This document shows, in pieces, positions 1 to 8,864 of a DNA stretch of 64,000 nucleotides (position 1 is its first letter; the number at the start of each line of letters is the position of its first letter). Under the pieces are notes generated by a model that worked only from the letters and a program-made list of their open reading frames with translations, was not told the origin of the DNA and searched no databases. The stretch lies in contig CAZOAR010000006.1 in assembly GCA_964577985.1 (NCBI GenBank), forward strand, positions 11,486 to 75,485. The letters run 5' to 3'. This DNA comes from CAZOAR01 sp964577985. GTDB lineage: Bacteria > Gemmatimonadota > CAZMKB01 > CAZNLH01. The position numbers were made by a program, and so were the translations under genes.

Positions 1-1700
1 GGTGTGAGTATCAGCAGCAACTCACGCTTGAGGATCCTTCTCTTGTGGCTCTTGAAGAGATAACCTACGATCGGTATGTCTTTGAGAAGTGGCACCCCGA
101 ACTCTGACACGGTCGTGTCGTGGGTCATCAGGCCCCCTACGATGACACTGTTGTTGTCCTTCACAACAACGGAGGTCTCGAGTTCTCTTTTCGTGATGAC
201 ATTCGCGTTGAAAAGGACTGTCTGCGTGAGGTCGTTGACCGACTGTTTCATCCAGAGGGAGACAAAACGTTCGTTGTTGATATGTGGCTTGATATCGAGT
301 TCGATCCCCACATCCCGAAATTCTATGGTGACGTCTATGACTCCGCCCTCAAGTGTTCTCTTGGACGATTCGAAGGGGACCTCCTGCCCCACTATTATCT
401 TGGCCTCCTTATTGTTGGACGTCAGCACGGTGGGTGTGGAAAGAATATTCACATCGGCGACCGACGAAAGGGCTTTGAGAGCCATCGAAGCCTGGTCCGG
501 CCTCAGGATTCCATAGATCACACCCAGCGGCTCTTTCACCTCCCTGAGTACCCCCAGCGAATCGGCGGTGAAGTTCCCGGTAACGCTTCCTCGCGCCCCG
601 GTTATCCCCAGGTGATCCTTGTTTTGTCGAAAGAAGTATTCCAGACCATAGTCCGTCTGCTTGTCGAGGGAGACCTCCGCGATCATTACCTCTATCAGCA
701 CCTGGAGCGGTACTGAATCGAGTTTTTCTATGGTAGGTTTCAGCAGTTCGAAGACCTGCCTCGAGGTTCGAATTACAAGTGAATTCGTAGACCTGTCCGC
801 GACGATAGTAAGGCCGCTGGCGCTCGTGCCGCCAAGACCCAGAGTGTCGGCGGGTGTACTCTGCTGCCGCCTGCTGCGCCCCTGTCTCCTCTTGTTCCCG
901 GTATCCTGAAATAGCTTCGTGAGGACCCGGACCAGGGAATCCGCGCTGGAATTCTCCAGATTATACACGAAGATCTGAGGCGTAGTCGCCCCCACCATAG
1001 GGATATCAATCTCTGATATTATCCGGAGCATCCTCTCGACATTCGTGGAATAGTCTGTGATAACGATTGTGTTGACCCTCTCAAACTCAATTATGCTTCC
1101 GCCCTGAGACAGGATATTCCGGAGTTGACCAGCCACCTCGTTCGAAGTGATGTACCTCAGAGGAATGACCTGCGTCACTACCTTATCTTCACCTTCTTTG
1201 AGCCCCTCGATAGAAAACCCGACGTTCGTCCGAACCCCGCGTCTGGATGCTTCGGCAAGCGGCAGCACCTTCATCACGTTGCCTGACGGCACGACTGCCA
1301 TGTTGTAAACATTCAGTATGGACTCCACGAAGCCAGGGAGTTCATCTATGGGGATTTCATGAGATGTCTTGACCGTGATTGTGCCACGGACATCTCTCCC
1401 CATCACATAATTCAACCCGACCAACTCGCTGATATTGCTCAACAACGTCGCCACGTCGACGTCCTCGAAGTTCAGAAACACATATTTCCCGTCCCTGACC
1501 CTGACTTCCTTCTCCCCGTCGGCATTCTCCTCATCCTGCTCCTCGGAAGGCGAACTGAAGGACCCCTCCAGGCCGAAATCTTCTAACATCTTTTCACGTT
1601 CGGGGGCGCTTCGTTCTTTTCTTTCCTGACCCCATATAGTCTGAGGCACGATGATCATCACGCAGACCAGGAAGCTTGCGACGCGTATAAATGTTTTCAT
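1..1700 (-). CDS. gspD: Type II secretion secretin GspD (partial, C-terminus off window)
   Basis: Outer-membrane secretin through which folded proteins leave the periplasm. About 566 residues are visible from an ATG at 1700. A signal peptide occupies residues 1 to about 22, ending near IWGQE. An acidic linker follows, then the N0 domain (from about residue 70), repeated N1-N3 modules, and the start of the secretin beta-barrel domain with VPLLKDIPIVGYLF close to the window edge, a hallmark of the family. The extreme C-terminus and stop lie outside the window. The start overlaps the gspC stop by four bases (ATGA), and it is the last visible gene of the gspE-to-gspD operon. Any pilotin or downstream gene cannot be seen. 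Confidence 0.95.
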   Translation of the reverse strand, partial: MKTFIRVASFLVCVMIIVPQTIWGQERKERSAPEREKMLEDFGLEGSFSSPSEEQDEENADGEKEVRVRDGKYVFLNFEDVDVATLLSNISELVGLNYVMGRDVRGTITVKTSHEIPIDELPGFVESILNVYNMAVVPSGNVMKVLPLAEASRRGVRTNVGFSIEGLKEGEDKVVTQVIPLRYITSNEVAGQLRNILSQGGSIIEFERVNTIVITDYSTNVERMLRIISEIDIPMVGATTPQIFVYNLENSSADSLVRVLTKLFQDTGNKRRQGRSRRQQSTPADTLGLGGTSASGLTIVADRSTNSLVIRTSRQVFELLKPTIEKLDSVPLQVLIEVMIAEVSLDKQTDYGLEYFFRQNKDHLGITGARGSVTGNFTADSLGVLREVKEPLGVIYGILRPDQASMALKALSSVADVNILSTPTVLTSNNKEAKIIVGQEVPFESSKRTLEGGVIDVTIEFRDVGIELDIKPHINNERFVSLWMKQSVNDLTQTVLFNANVITKRELETSVVVKDNNSVIVGGLMTHDTTVSEFGVPLLKDIPIVGYLFKSHKRRILKRELLLILT

Positions 1701-2317
1701 TGGCCCTTCCGTTTCTTTGAAGTCCAGGATTGTTGGCCACTGCTTTGTACTCCAGGCTTTGGCGTTCTTCTTTCAATCTTCTTCGAATTCACTGGTGTGT
1801 TTGCCTTCTTCTCAGCCTCACGTGGTTGAAGGAGAAGGATTATATCCCTGCCGTTCTTCGACAGGATGATCCTGTCATACAGTATCTCCCGCAATTCCAT
1901 TCCACCGACATCATCACCCAGGCGATACGACTTGGTCTCGCCTCGCATGCCGCCCTTTCTGACGAGAGCAAAGCTCCTGTCTTCGTCGGAGAGCACGGTG
2001 CCTGTCAACTCAAACCCTTCGAACGATACAGTTCCCCCTTCGTCATCCCGGGACACCGTCTTTGTCCTTCCCTCGGGGGGCGTTCTGTCGGACGAAAAAA
2101 GGTTCTTCTCCACAATGCTGTCATAACTAAGACCGTCCAGTTCTCCGGAATCACTCGAAACCAGTGTCGGGAACTCGATCAATTCTTCAGGGGGCCCGGC
2201 GTTTCCTTCCTCCGGCGGGTCAATTGTCCTGAAGACCTGGTAGAGCAATGACAGGGCGAGCATAGCAGAGAAAAGAACGAGCGCAGCGTTTATGTCACGC
2301 AAGCGGTGGACGTTCAT
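1697..2317 (-). CDS. gspC: Type II secretion inner-membrane protein GspC-like
   Basis: Bitopic inner-membrane protein of 206 residues that should link the secretin to the inner-membrane platform. One N-terminal transmembrane helix (about residues 12-30) is followed by an acidic, proline-rich linker. A homology-region-like domain (about 75-170) contains the typical GTVLSDEDRSFALV and YRLGDDVGGMELREI segments. The C-terminus is a short basic tail, so the PDZ domain found in many proteobacterial GspC proteins is absent. The gene overlaps gspM upstream and gspD downstream by ATGA. Placement directly before gspD is the reverse of the classical gspC-D-E order but keeps the functional pair adjacent. 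Family assignment rests mainly on topology and position. Confidence 0.8.
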   Translation of the reverse strand: MNVHRLRDINAALVLFSAMLALSLLYQVFRTIDPPEEGNAGPPEELIEFPTLVSSDSGELDGLSYDSIVEKNLFSSDRTPPEGRTKTVSRDDEGGTVSFEGFELTGTVLSDEDRSFALVRKGGMRGETKSYRLGDDVGGMELREILYDRIILSKNGRDIILLLQPREAEKKANTPVNSKKIERRTPKPGVQSSGQQSWTSKKRKGQ

Positions 2318-2937
2318 TGACCACCTCCATCCGAGAGCTCGTTTCCTTCAATAAACCCGGATATCGTCGCGGTGATCCGCAAGTCGTTGGATTCAGGCCT
2401 GTTCCTCTCCGAGAATCGGCCTTTACGGTAAGACCTTCTCATGCTACTGGGGGCGTTTACTTCAAGGTTTTGCACAAAAAGCAGGTTGGAGTCTTCCTCC
2501 ATCTTCATCAGAAAGTCGTGCAGTCCGGCAATATCGCAACTCATATTCAACTGAATCGATATCCGCTGGTGGTCGTCTATCACCACGGGCTGGTTCACAT
2601 TTTCCCTCGTAATCGAAACCCCGGCTACATCGGCATACCCTCGGATCTTGTTGGACAATTCGGCCGCGGCGAGCGAAGATGTGTTTCCTGAAAGCAGAAG
2701 TCTGGAAACCGCCAGCATATCTCCCCGTCTCTCCTGGAGTCCCTTCTGGTACGCGGTCTCGTCCGACAGGATGGACTTATATTCCTGCAGAAGGCGATAT
2801 GAGGAATCAAGCTTCTCGTCGAGCTCGGCCTTTGAACTGAAAAACGGCCCTACCAGCACGAGATAGACGGCAACAAGCACCAGAAAACAACCGGCGCCAA
2901 TCACCATCTTTCTCTCCCTGCTATTCAATGTCATCAT
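2314..2937 (-). CDS. gspM: Type II secretion protein GspM / PilO-like
   Basis: A small bitopic assembly-platform protein. From the ATG at 2937 it has 207 residues: a short cytoplasmic stretch, one transmembrane helix (about 11-31, MVIGAGCFLVLVAVYLVLVG), a predicted coiled coil (about 35-85) and a ferredoxin-like periplasmic domain typical of GspM and PilO. An upstream in-frame TTG at 3000 would lengthen it by 21 residues but would overlap gspL by 80 bases, so the tandem ATG pair at 2937/2934 is preferred; ribosome-binding support is weak for either. It ends in an ATGA overlap with gspC. Partner of GspL in the inner-membrane platform. Confidence 0.8.
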   Translation of the reverse strand: MMTLNSRERKMVIGAGCFLVLVAVYLVLVGPFFSSKAELDEKLDSSYRLLQEYKSILSDETAYQKGLQERRGDMLAVSRLLLSGNTSSLAAAELSNKIRGYADVAGVSITRENVNQPVVIDDHQRISIQLNMSCDIAGLHDFLMKMEEDSNLLFVQNLEVNAPSSMRRSYRKGRFSERNRPESNDLRITATISGFIEGNELSDGGGQ

Positions 2938-4378
2938 CGTCGTTACCTGACCAGTCAACATCCGCAGTGATCCGAAAGGTTTCCACTTCTTCTCCGCCAA
3001 GATCGCGCGTGGTAGTCGGAGCCTCGAACTTCACATTCTTAAGGTATAGAGAGTTCTCGAGGAGCGGGATCAGAGTTGCGGCGCTCGACGCCTGTCCACT
3101 TATCCGCAACGGTTCACCCTGCTTCATCTCGAGCAACGTGAGCCAGGCATCTTCCGGAATTGCCTCGCTCAGGTTTTTCAGGATAACAAGCCAGTGTGGC
3201 TTGTCGGCCTGCAGATCATTCAGTGTATCTACTCGCCTTGCGAGGTCCTCGTACTCCCTCTTCAATTCCCTCGCCGCAGTCACCCGGCCTTCGATTGAGG
3301 CGAGCCCGAGCTGAACATCCTCGAGACGAGCTTCATCGCGCCAGACGGACGCTACGGAAAACGCAAAAGAGAGAAAGATGATCGCGAGTGCCAGTACTCC
3401 CGTGCGCACAAGTTCGTCTTTCTTGCGCTTCTTTTTGACTCTTCCCGGTTGCATATCCATCTTATGTATTGAAGCCTGATAACCGGAAAGGGCCAGCCCA
3501 AGCGCGTGAGATAGTTTTTCTTCTTCAAAACCCTCCGGGATTTCAACACCAGCGTCCTTCGCCTCGACTCTTTCGGACTTGATGTTGAAAGATCGTTCAA
3601 GATCAGGCACGAGTTTGCTCAGCCAGGCGCTGGAACCGGAATAGAAAATGGTATCAACCTTCCCGGCCCCTCTTGTCACTTCACTGTGGAATCCAATGAC
3701 CCTCTCGATTTCGATCAGAATCTTTTCGGACTTCATCCCCTCCTTCTTGAAAGAGACCGTCCTGCAGGCCAGTGGATATCCGCCTGACACCAGCTCCATG
3801 GACGCACCCCACTCATCGATATTCAACAGGATGAACGTTCCACCGAGCTGTTTTTCTCTCCTGACGAGAAGATTGCACAGTGCCATCTCTCTCATGTCGA
3901 TCCTCAGCAACTCGAGTCCCGTGCCTTTGGCGATCGACATGATCTCTTCGATGTGGGTAGTGTGGGCTCCTGCCATTATAACATCCCGGCCCCCATTTCC
4001 GCCCCTGCCTATCTCCTGGTAGTCAAAAACGAGATGGTCGCCGCGGATCGGGAACATGCGTTCAGCCTGATTCTCCACCATAGGCTTCAGTTTATCCGAA
4101 GCCACCGGAGGAAGCGACACGCGTCGAAAAAAGTACCTGTCTCTCGAAAGCCCGAAGACGACTTTCTTTGACTTGATCTTGCCGGAATCGATCAATTCCC
4201 TTATCTTTAGCACAAGCATCTCACGCTCAGAGGCAGAGAGATTCTTATCCTCCGTGGAAAGTCCCAGCACACCACACCCGCTTACTATTAGTCCTCGCAC
4301 TCCTCGAGACAGTTCGACGAAGCGCAACTCTCCACCGGTGATATCGATTCCGACGACCGATCTGTAAGATATTATCAA
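2921..4378 (-). CDS. gspL: Type II secretion protein GspL (PilM-PilN-like fusion)
   Basis: This 485-residue protein anchors the GspE ATPase to the membrane. The N-terminal part (1 to about 300) has the actin-like PilM fold, beginning with VVGIDITGGELRFVEL and containing LLNIDEWGAS. A transmembrane helix lies near 325-345, after a strongly basic KKKRKK stretch. A coiled coil and PilN-like periplasmic domain complete the protein. In type IV pili these halves are separate genes (pilM, pilN); here they are one, as in GspL. The start is a TTG whose last bases overlap the gspK stop (TTGA), with GGAGG about 12 bases upstream and no plausible ATG nearby. Confidence 0.88.
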   Translation of the reverse strand: MIISYRSVVGIDITGGELRFVELSRGVRGLIVSGCGVLGLSTEDKNLSASEREMLVLKIRELIDSGKIKSKKVVFGLSRDRYFFRRVSLPPVASDKLKPMVENQAERMFPIRGDHLVFDYQEIGRGGNGGRDVIMAGAHTTHIEEIMSIAKGTGLELLRIDMREMALCNLLVRREKQLGGTFILLNIDEWGASMELVSGGYPLACRTVSFKKEGMKSEKILIEIERVIGFHSEVTRGAGKVDTIFYSGSSAWLSKLVPDLERSFNIKSERVEAKDAGVEIPEGFEEEKLSHALGLALSGYQASIHKMDMQPGRVKKKRKKDELVRTGVLALAIIFLSFAFSVASVWRDEARLEDVQLGLASIEGRVTAARELKREYEDLARRVDTLNDLQADKPHWLVILKNLSEAIPEDAWLTLLEMKQGEPLRISGQASSAATLIPLLENSLYLKNVKFEAPTTTRDLGGEEVETFRITADVDWSGNDDDDIE

Positions 4379-5421
4379 CTTATCACCCCATCCTCCGGGC
4401 CCAGTTCCCGCCAGGATAGAATTCTGAGACTGACCCTGGAGCCAAGAATCGTTCTGTATACAACAGCCTCGATGCGTTTCTCCACGTTGCTTCCGTCGAT
4501 CCGCCCGATCGACACGATCCTGAAGTGATACGACTTCGTGTCAATCGTCCTGTTCAGGACCGGGTAATCCTGAGACGTCTTATCCGTCGGATTCGACTGG
4601 CGAATGTATTGCATGAACTCCCCCTTACTCATGGGGGTGTAGTCGATATCTTCCCGACCTTTCGTGATGAACATCGCGGACTGTTCATCGATGCCGGGCA
4701 GGGCCTCCAGGACATATTCATCGGCGGTATTGATATTTACCTTCCCTCTCCCAAAAACCGTTACACGGGAAGCCAGATCAGTATTATCTCCATCTCTCTT
4801 CTCTCCGTACATCAATTCCTCGTCTATTCCCCTCACAAGCAGCAGTTCCTCGATAGCAAGGAAATTCGAGTTCTTGCTCCTGTATGGTGGCTCGAGGGAC
4901 ATATAGTAATCGTCCTCGGCGCCATTCAGCATGATAACATCGTCGCCGTCCCGCCAGTCTATAATCGCATCCGAGATGGAATCCGAGGCTGCAGGACTCG
5001 ACCCTGTACCCTTCAGCAATCCGCGTATCACATCCCGCGACGCCAGGTTGATGTTAATCCTGCTCTCCTCATCCGTGACGGAAACGTGGTAGCTCCCATC
5101 ACCAAGTGCAACATTGGCGATATCAGAAAAGTAGTCAGAAAGAAAGCGTTGATCGACGTTTATTCCATCTTTCGCAGGATGACTCAGGAGCGCCAGAGCG
5201 TGATTAACACCCGCCATTGCCAGGAGTTGAGCCTTTTCGTTATCCTTGAAATTTCTAACAATGTATGCTTCTTCCCGGATTCCCCTTGAAAAATAGGTCG
5301 CCGTGACGCCGAGGACAATAATAATCCACAAGGTTATGATCAAGGCTATTCCTCTCTCGTTCGCCACGGATGTGCTCCTGGTCGGGAATCCCTCTTCTCC
5401 TCCGGTAACGAAGCTTATCAT
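4375..5421 (-). CDS. gspK: Type II secretion minor pseudopilin GspK
   Basis: Large minor pseudopilin (348 residues) that caps the pseudopilus tip with GspI and GspJ. The N-terminus carries a short leader ending NERG, followed by the hydrophobic helix ALIITLWIIIVLG; the usual phenylalanine-methylation context is relaxed, as is normal for GspK. The body is long, with two helix-hairpin-helix-like segments (VNINLASRDVIRGLL near residue 165 and VNINTADEYVLEALPGID near 265), characteristic of the GspK alpha domain. The start at 5421 is an ATG overlapping the gspJ stop (ATGA). A longer open frame to 5559 runs back over gspJ and is not needed. Confidence 0.92.
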   Translation of the reverse strand: MISFVTGGEEGFPTRSTSVANERGIALIITLWIIIVLGVTATYFSRGIREEAYIVRNFKDNEKAQLLAMAGVNHALALLSHPAKDGINVDQRFLSDYFSDIANVALGDGSYHVSVTDEESRININLASRDVIRGLLKGTGSSPAASDSISDAIIDWRDGDDVIMLNGAEDDYYMSLEPPYRSKNSNFLAIEELLLVRGIDEELMYGEKRDGDNTDLASRVTVFGRGKVNINTADEYVLEALPGIDEQSAMFITKGREDIDYTPMSKGEFMQYIRQSNPTDKTSQDYPVLNRTIDTKSYHFRIVSIGRIDGSNVEKRIEAVVYRTILGSRVSLRILSWRELGPEDGVIS

Positions 5422-6131
5422 TTCACCGGCCTCTCCGGAAGGTACAGGAGCAGTGGCAGTCGCGAAACCTGGAGGGCTGATCCATCCTCCTCTATCCAGC
5501 TCATCGTGATCTCTATGGCTTCGGGCAGTTCGCTTTCTGAGTCCCATTCGTCTTGCCACATCGATTCGTCGTTTTCATCGGTATGCAGATAGCTGATATC
5601 CATCCCCTCCAGCCCCACCGCCAGTTGCGTAGTATCCGCCTTCCAGGGTCCATAAAGCGGTCTTCGGGTCATCAGGAGATCAAGGTTGTCGCCCGCATCA
5701 TCCTGAGAAAGGCCTATCCAGACAAGAGACAGGATCCTTGAGCCGTCCGGATAGCGCGTGAAATTGTTAAACGTCAGGCTGTCAAACGGTTTTCCCTGCC
5801 TTATCGCGTCTTCTCCTCTGAAGGCGATTCTCTTTTCCTCCTCCACACCGGGCGTCCTGCCCCCTGGTCTGCCGAAAAACTCGTCACCCAGGAACACGGT
5901 CCAATCGCTACTGCTGGGTTTAAGATAGGAGGAGGTCAATTCCCTTGAGATCAACTCACGTGAGATCCTTATCCTCTGAAAGGTGTCTCCTTTCCTGCGA
6001 CTGCTGTCCACGCTCCGCAGTCCAACGCTCAGACTCCCGTATAGTACACTGACAATAAGCCCCAGTATGGTCATCGAGACAATCAGCTCAATAAGCGTGA
6101 AACCGGTTCGCGGGAAATCCTCTCTCAGCAT
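5418..6131 (-). CDS. gspJ: Type II secretion minor pseudopilin GspJ
   Basis: Minor pseudopilin of about 237 residues. A short leader ends in RTG and is followed by the class III signal FTLIELIVSMTILGLIVSVLYG, with the conserved Glu at position +5. The remainder is the extended beta-rich GspJ domain. The ATG at 6131 is preferred because it gives a normal leader and lies 25 bases after the gspI stop; GAGGAG directly abuts it, so spacing is poor. The open frame extends back to 6227, which would give an unusually long, charged leader inside gspI. It forms the tip complex with GspI and GspK. Confidence 0.88.
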   Translation of the reverse strand: MLREDFPRTGFTLIELIVSMTILGLIVSVLYGSLSVGLRSVDSSRRKGDTFQRIRISRELISRELTSSYLKPSSSDWTVFLGDEFFGRPGGRTPGVEEEKRIAFRGEDAIRQGKPFDSLTFNNFTRYPDGSRILSLVWIGLSQDDAGDNLDLLMTRRPLYGPWKADTTQLAVGLEGMDISYLHTDENDESMWQDEWDSESELPEAIEITMSWIEEDGSALQVSRLPLLLYLPERPVK

Positions 6132-6156
6132 CTCCTCGACATGAAGGAGAGCAGGG

Positions 6157-6585
6157 TCAGAAGAAAAGCCCTTTTCGCCTTTCTCCGTAGTTATAGAGAC
6201 GCGTCGCCAATTCAATCTCTTTTTCAAGTAATCCCTCTCTCCACTTTACCGAGACCCGGAGCTCCCTCAGGTTGTCATCGTCGGTGGGTGTCACATCTGA
6301 GACCCAGGCATAGCCTTCGTGCGGGTCCTCAAACGTGCCTTCCCTCTGACCGAGCGCGGGAAACCCCTCTATTTCTATCTGATTGATCTTCCACTCCGCG
6401 AGAAGAACGGCCTCCGTATTCTTGTGGACGTCATGTCCCAGGGCGGTTCCGGCTGAGATGACCTCGAGAACAACAGTGAGGCCAAGCCCGAGAATAGTGA
6501 TGGCCACCATCAACTCGATGAGCGTAAAGCCAACGGGATATGCGTAATTCTGCCCTCTGCGATCAGGAACCCCCTTACTCAACAT
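6157..6585 (-). CDS. gspI: Type II secretion minor pseudopilin GspI
   Basis: Minor pseudopilin of 142 residues. The leader (about 18 residues) ends YPVG and is followed by FTLIELMVAITILGLGLTVVLEVISAG, the N-methylation signal plus hydrophobic helix. The C-terminal domain has the ETEAVLLAEWKINQIE-like stretch (here TEAVLLAEWKINQIEIEG) typical of GspI. It overlaps the end of gspH by 11 bases. Context between gspH and gspJ gives the specific name; by sequence alone it could be called a generic prepilin-like protein. Confidence 0.88.
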   Translation of the reverse strand: MLSKGVPDRRGQNYAYPVGFTLIELMVAITILGLGLTVVLEVISAGTALGHDVHKNTEAVLLAEWKINQIEIEGFPALGQREGTFEDPHEGYAWVSDVTPTDDDNLRELRVSVKWREGLLEKEIELATRLYNYGERRKGLFF

Positions 6586-7051
6586 ACACCCCTCCAGTCA
6601 CGCCCCGGATCTCGACAGTCATGATTGCCCCCCCATCATCTTCAAGAATGATCCTTCCCTCCGTGGCGTTTCCGAGCGGATAAAACACGATGGCATCCTC
6701 TGTGGGACCGGTATCAATCTCGAGTGTCAAGCTGATCGTTTCCGGAACCACCACTGAAGACATGAACGCTTCACTCTGCTGACCCTCCACGCAGGCAACC
6801 CACCCTTCTTCTTCATCGACGTCCACAGCGACCGGAACATTCCTGAGGACTGATAGTTCGCGGGCGTTTCTCAAGTACGTAGCTACTCTCTTTGAGAATT
6901 TCGACAATTCCCCTCCACCAAGCACTCCCCCGAATCGCGGTACTGTTACTCCCAGCATTATTCCCATTATCACCAGGACCACGACCAGCTCCAGCAGCGT
7001 AAAACCTCTCCGCGCATCATCACCGGAGCATGCAGACTCGCATTTTCTCAA
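6575..7051 (-). CDS. gspH: Type II secretion minor pseudopilin GspH
   Basis: Minor pseudopilin with signal RRG/FTLLELVVVLVIMGIMLGVTVPRF and a roughly 130-residue soluble domain, matching GspH length. The start is uncertain. The open frame reaches 7174, but ATG candidates at 7150 and 7129 lie inside gspG and would give leaders of 40 or more residues. A TTG at 7051 gives a normal leader of about 20 residues, has GGGAG about 7 bases upstream and lies 46 bases after the gspG stop, so it is chosen here. The protein joins the pseudopilus near its tip. Confidence 0.82.
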   Translation of the reverse strand: MRKCESACSGDDARRGFTLLELVVVLVIMGIMLGVTVPRFGGVLGGGELSKFSKRVATYLRNARELSVLRNVPVAVDVDEEEGWVACVEGQQSEAFMSSVVVPETISLTLEIDTGPTEDAIVFYPLGNATEGRIILEDDGGAIMTVEIRGVTGGVYVE

Positions 7052-7097
7052 CTCGTTGCTCCCGCTGTTGTTCCTGCGAACGGGCGACAGTAGCAGA

Positions 7098-7565
7098 TCA
7101 CTCCCAGCTGAAGAGGTCCTGATCCTCATCCTCTCCGCCCCGTTCACCATCTCTCCCCAGCGTATACAGATCATACCCGGAAGGATTCACTTCTCCGGGG
7201 CTGACATAGTAATAGGGGCGGTCCCACGGATCACTCGGGACCTCTATCTTCTTCAGATAAGGACCATCCCAGTTCTTTGGAAACGGTGAAAAATCGGGTT
7301 CACTGACCAGCGCCTCCAGCCCCTGTTCGGAGGTCGGGTAATAGTCATTGTCAAGGCGATAGTTATCCAGTGCGAGCCCGAGAAGTTCGATCTGGGCCTT
7401 CGCCGCGTTCGTTTTGGCCTTTCCGACGTTTCTGAAGAGCCTTGGGCCCACCAGGCCTGCGAGGACAGCAATGATGACAACCACAACGATCATCTCGATG
7501 AGGGTAAACGCGGCAGTGGACCTGCCTGGAGCGTCTCTTTCCAACCGTCCGATCAATTTCTTCAT
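7098..7565 (-). CDS. gspG: Type II secretion major pseudopilin GspG
   Basis: Major subunit of the periplasmic pseudopilus (155 residues from the ATG at 7565, preceded by a purine-rich GGAGAGGAAGAG). The signal TAA/FTLIEMIVVVVIIAVLAGLVGPRLF is followed by the GspG signature LDNYRLDNDYYPTSEQGLEALV and a C-terminal calcium-site region around DPWDRPYYYVSPG. These features separate it clearly from type IV pilins. A GTG at 7583 is an alternative start with no better support. The gene is separated from gspF by about 60 bases containing a small hairpin. Confidence 0.95.
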   Translation of the reverse strand: MKKLIGRLERDAPGRSTAAFTLIEMIVVVVIIAVLAGLVGPRLFRNVGKAKTNAAKAQIELLGLALDNYRLDNDYYPTSEQGLEALVSEPDFSPFPKNWDGPYLKKIEVPSDPWDRPYYYVSPGEVNPSGYDLYTLGRDGERGGEDEDQDLFSWE

Positions 7566-7602
7566 AAGGCTCTTCCTCTCCACAACATGGTTAGACCTCT
7601 AT

Positions 7603-7624
7603 CTCTGCGATTACGTGAGCAGAG
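7603..7624 (-). repeat. Small hairpin between gspF and gspG
   Basis: Perfect 6-bp inverted repeat (CTCTGC ... GCAGAG, 10-base loop) just after the gspF stop codon. No T-run follows, so it is not a classical terminator. It sits before the gene for the most abundant subunit and might affect mRNA processing or stability; this is inference. Confidence 0.35.
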
Positions 7625-7627
7625 TTA

Positions 7628-8854
7628 TCAGAATGGAAGCTCATTCAAACTGGTTATAGCCATAAGCAACGACAGCACTACAAAACCGACAATACCACCA
7701 AAGAGAAGTATCATAGCGGGTTCTATCAAGGTGATCATGCTCTTGATTGCCACACTCGCCTCATTTTCATAAGCGTCAGCGACCTTGAGCAGCATCGGGC
7801 TCAGGTTGCCTGTTTCCTCACCGACGGAGATCATGTGTATCGCCATGGAAGGGAACACGTTTCGCTCTTCCAGCGGCGGCGCTATGCTCTCGCCCTCCTT
7901 GAGGCTGTTGTGAACCTCCTGGATGGCATTAGCGAAGATCTGGTTTTGAAATGTCTCCTTCGCCACGAGGAGGGCCTGAAGGATTGGCACTCCGCTGTCG
8001 ATCAGTGTCCCGAGGGTCCTGCTGAATCTCGACACCGCGATTTTTTTGTTCAGGTCTCCGACCAGTGGAGCGGTGATCTTAAAACTGTCCCACTTGAATC
8101 GTCCCCGCTCTGTTCCGACATAGCCTCTTACGCTCAACGCCACAAGAGAAACAAATATGAGGAGCAGCCACCAGTAAGAAGTTATGAAACCGCTGATTGA
8201 GAGGAGAATTGAGGTGCTGAGAGGCAACGACTGACCCAGGTCCTCAAAGATGCCGGTGAATCGAGGCAAAACGAAGGTCAGGAGCACAAGGACCGCCGTC
8301 CCCCCTACGACGGTAAGCAATATGGGGTATATCATAGCGGACTTGACCTGTGTCCGTAGACGCTGTTCCTCTTCTATGTAGTCGGCCAGACGCCTGAACG
8401 CAACCTCGAGGAACCCACCAAACTCCCCTGCGGAGACTACACTGACATAGAGCTGTGAAAAATAGTGAGGATAGTCCGCCATACTATCCGCCAGTGATTT
8501 GCCCGCCTGAACATTGCTTCGTATCTTTCTGAGAACCTCCTTGAAACTGGCGTCCTGGACTATGTTGAGGACTATTGCAAGTGCCCTGTCGAGAGGCACT
8601 CCTGAGTCGAGCATAGTTGCGAGCTGAACCGTGAATGGCACGACAAACCTGGTCTTTCCCCTCAGTCTCGCCACAATTTCGCTGATATCTATATCAGCGA
8701 GCGACTTTTGTGTCTCCGCCTCTTCTGTAACGCTTATCGGATAGAGATCTATCTGACGGAGATGGTCAACTACCGCAACGGAGGTCCGGGCCTCCATGTC
8801 ACCCGTGAGGAGATTTCCCTCCCTGTCTGACGCTTCATACCTGAAACTCGGCAT
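7628..8854 (-). CDS. gspF: Type II secretion inner-membrane platform protein GspF
   Basis: Polytopic platform protein of 408 residues. It has the family layout: a short N-terminal domain beginning MPSFRYEASDREG, then two T2SSF domains (about 70-195 and 275-395), each starting with an FT-QLATMLDSGVPL-like motif and followed by hydrophobic helices, with a final transmembrane segment at the C-terminus. It contacts GspE and GspL. The ATG at 8854 lies 10 bases after the gspE stop. Length and motifs are typical. Confidence 0.96.
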   Translation of the reverse strand: MPSFRYEASDREGNLLTGDMEARTSVAVVDHLRQIDLYPISVTEEAETQKSLADIDISEIVARLRGKTRFVVPFTVQLATMLDSGVPLDRALAIVLNIVQDASFKEVLRKIRSNVQAGKSLADSMADYPHYFSQLYVSVVSAGEFGGFLEVAFRRLADYIEEEQRLRTQVKSAMIYPILLTVVGGTAVLVLLTFVLPRFTGIFEDLGQSLPLSTSILLSISGFITSYWWLLLIFVSLVALSVRGYVGTERGRFKWDSFKITAPLVGDLNKKIAVSRFSRTLGTLIDSGVPILQALLVAKETFQNQIFANAIQEVHNSLKEGESIAPPLEERNVFPSMAIHMISVGEETGNLSPMLLKVADAYENEASVAIKSMITLIEPAMILLFGGIVGFVVLSLLMAITSLNELPF

Positions 8855-8864
8855 CTATCGCCTG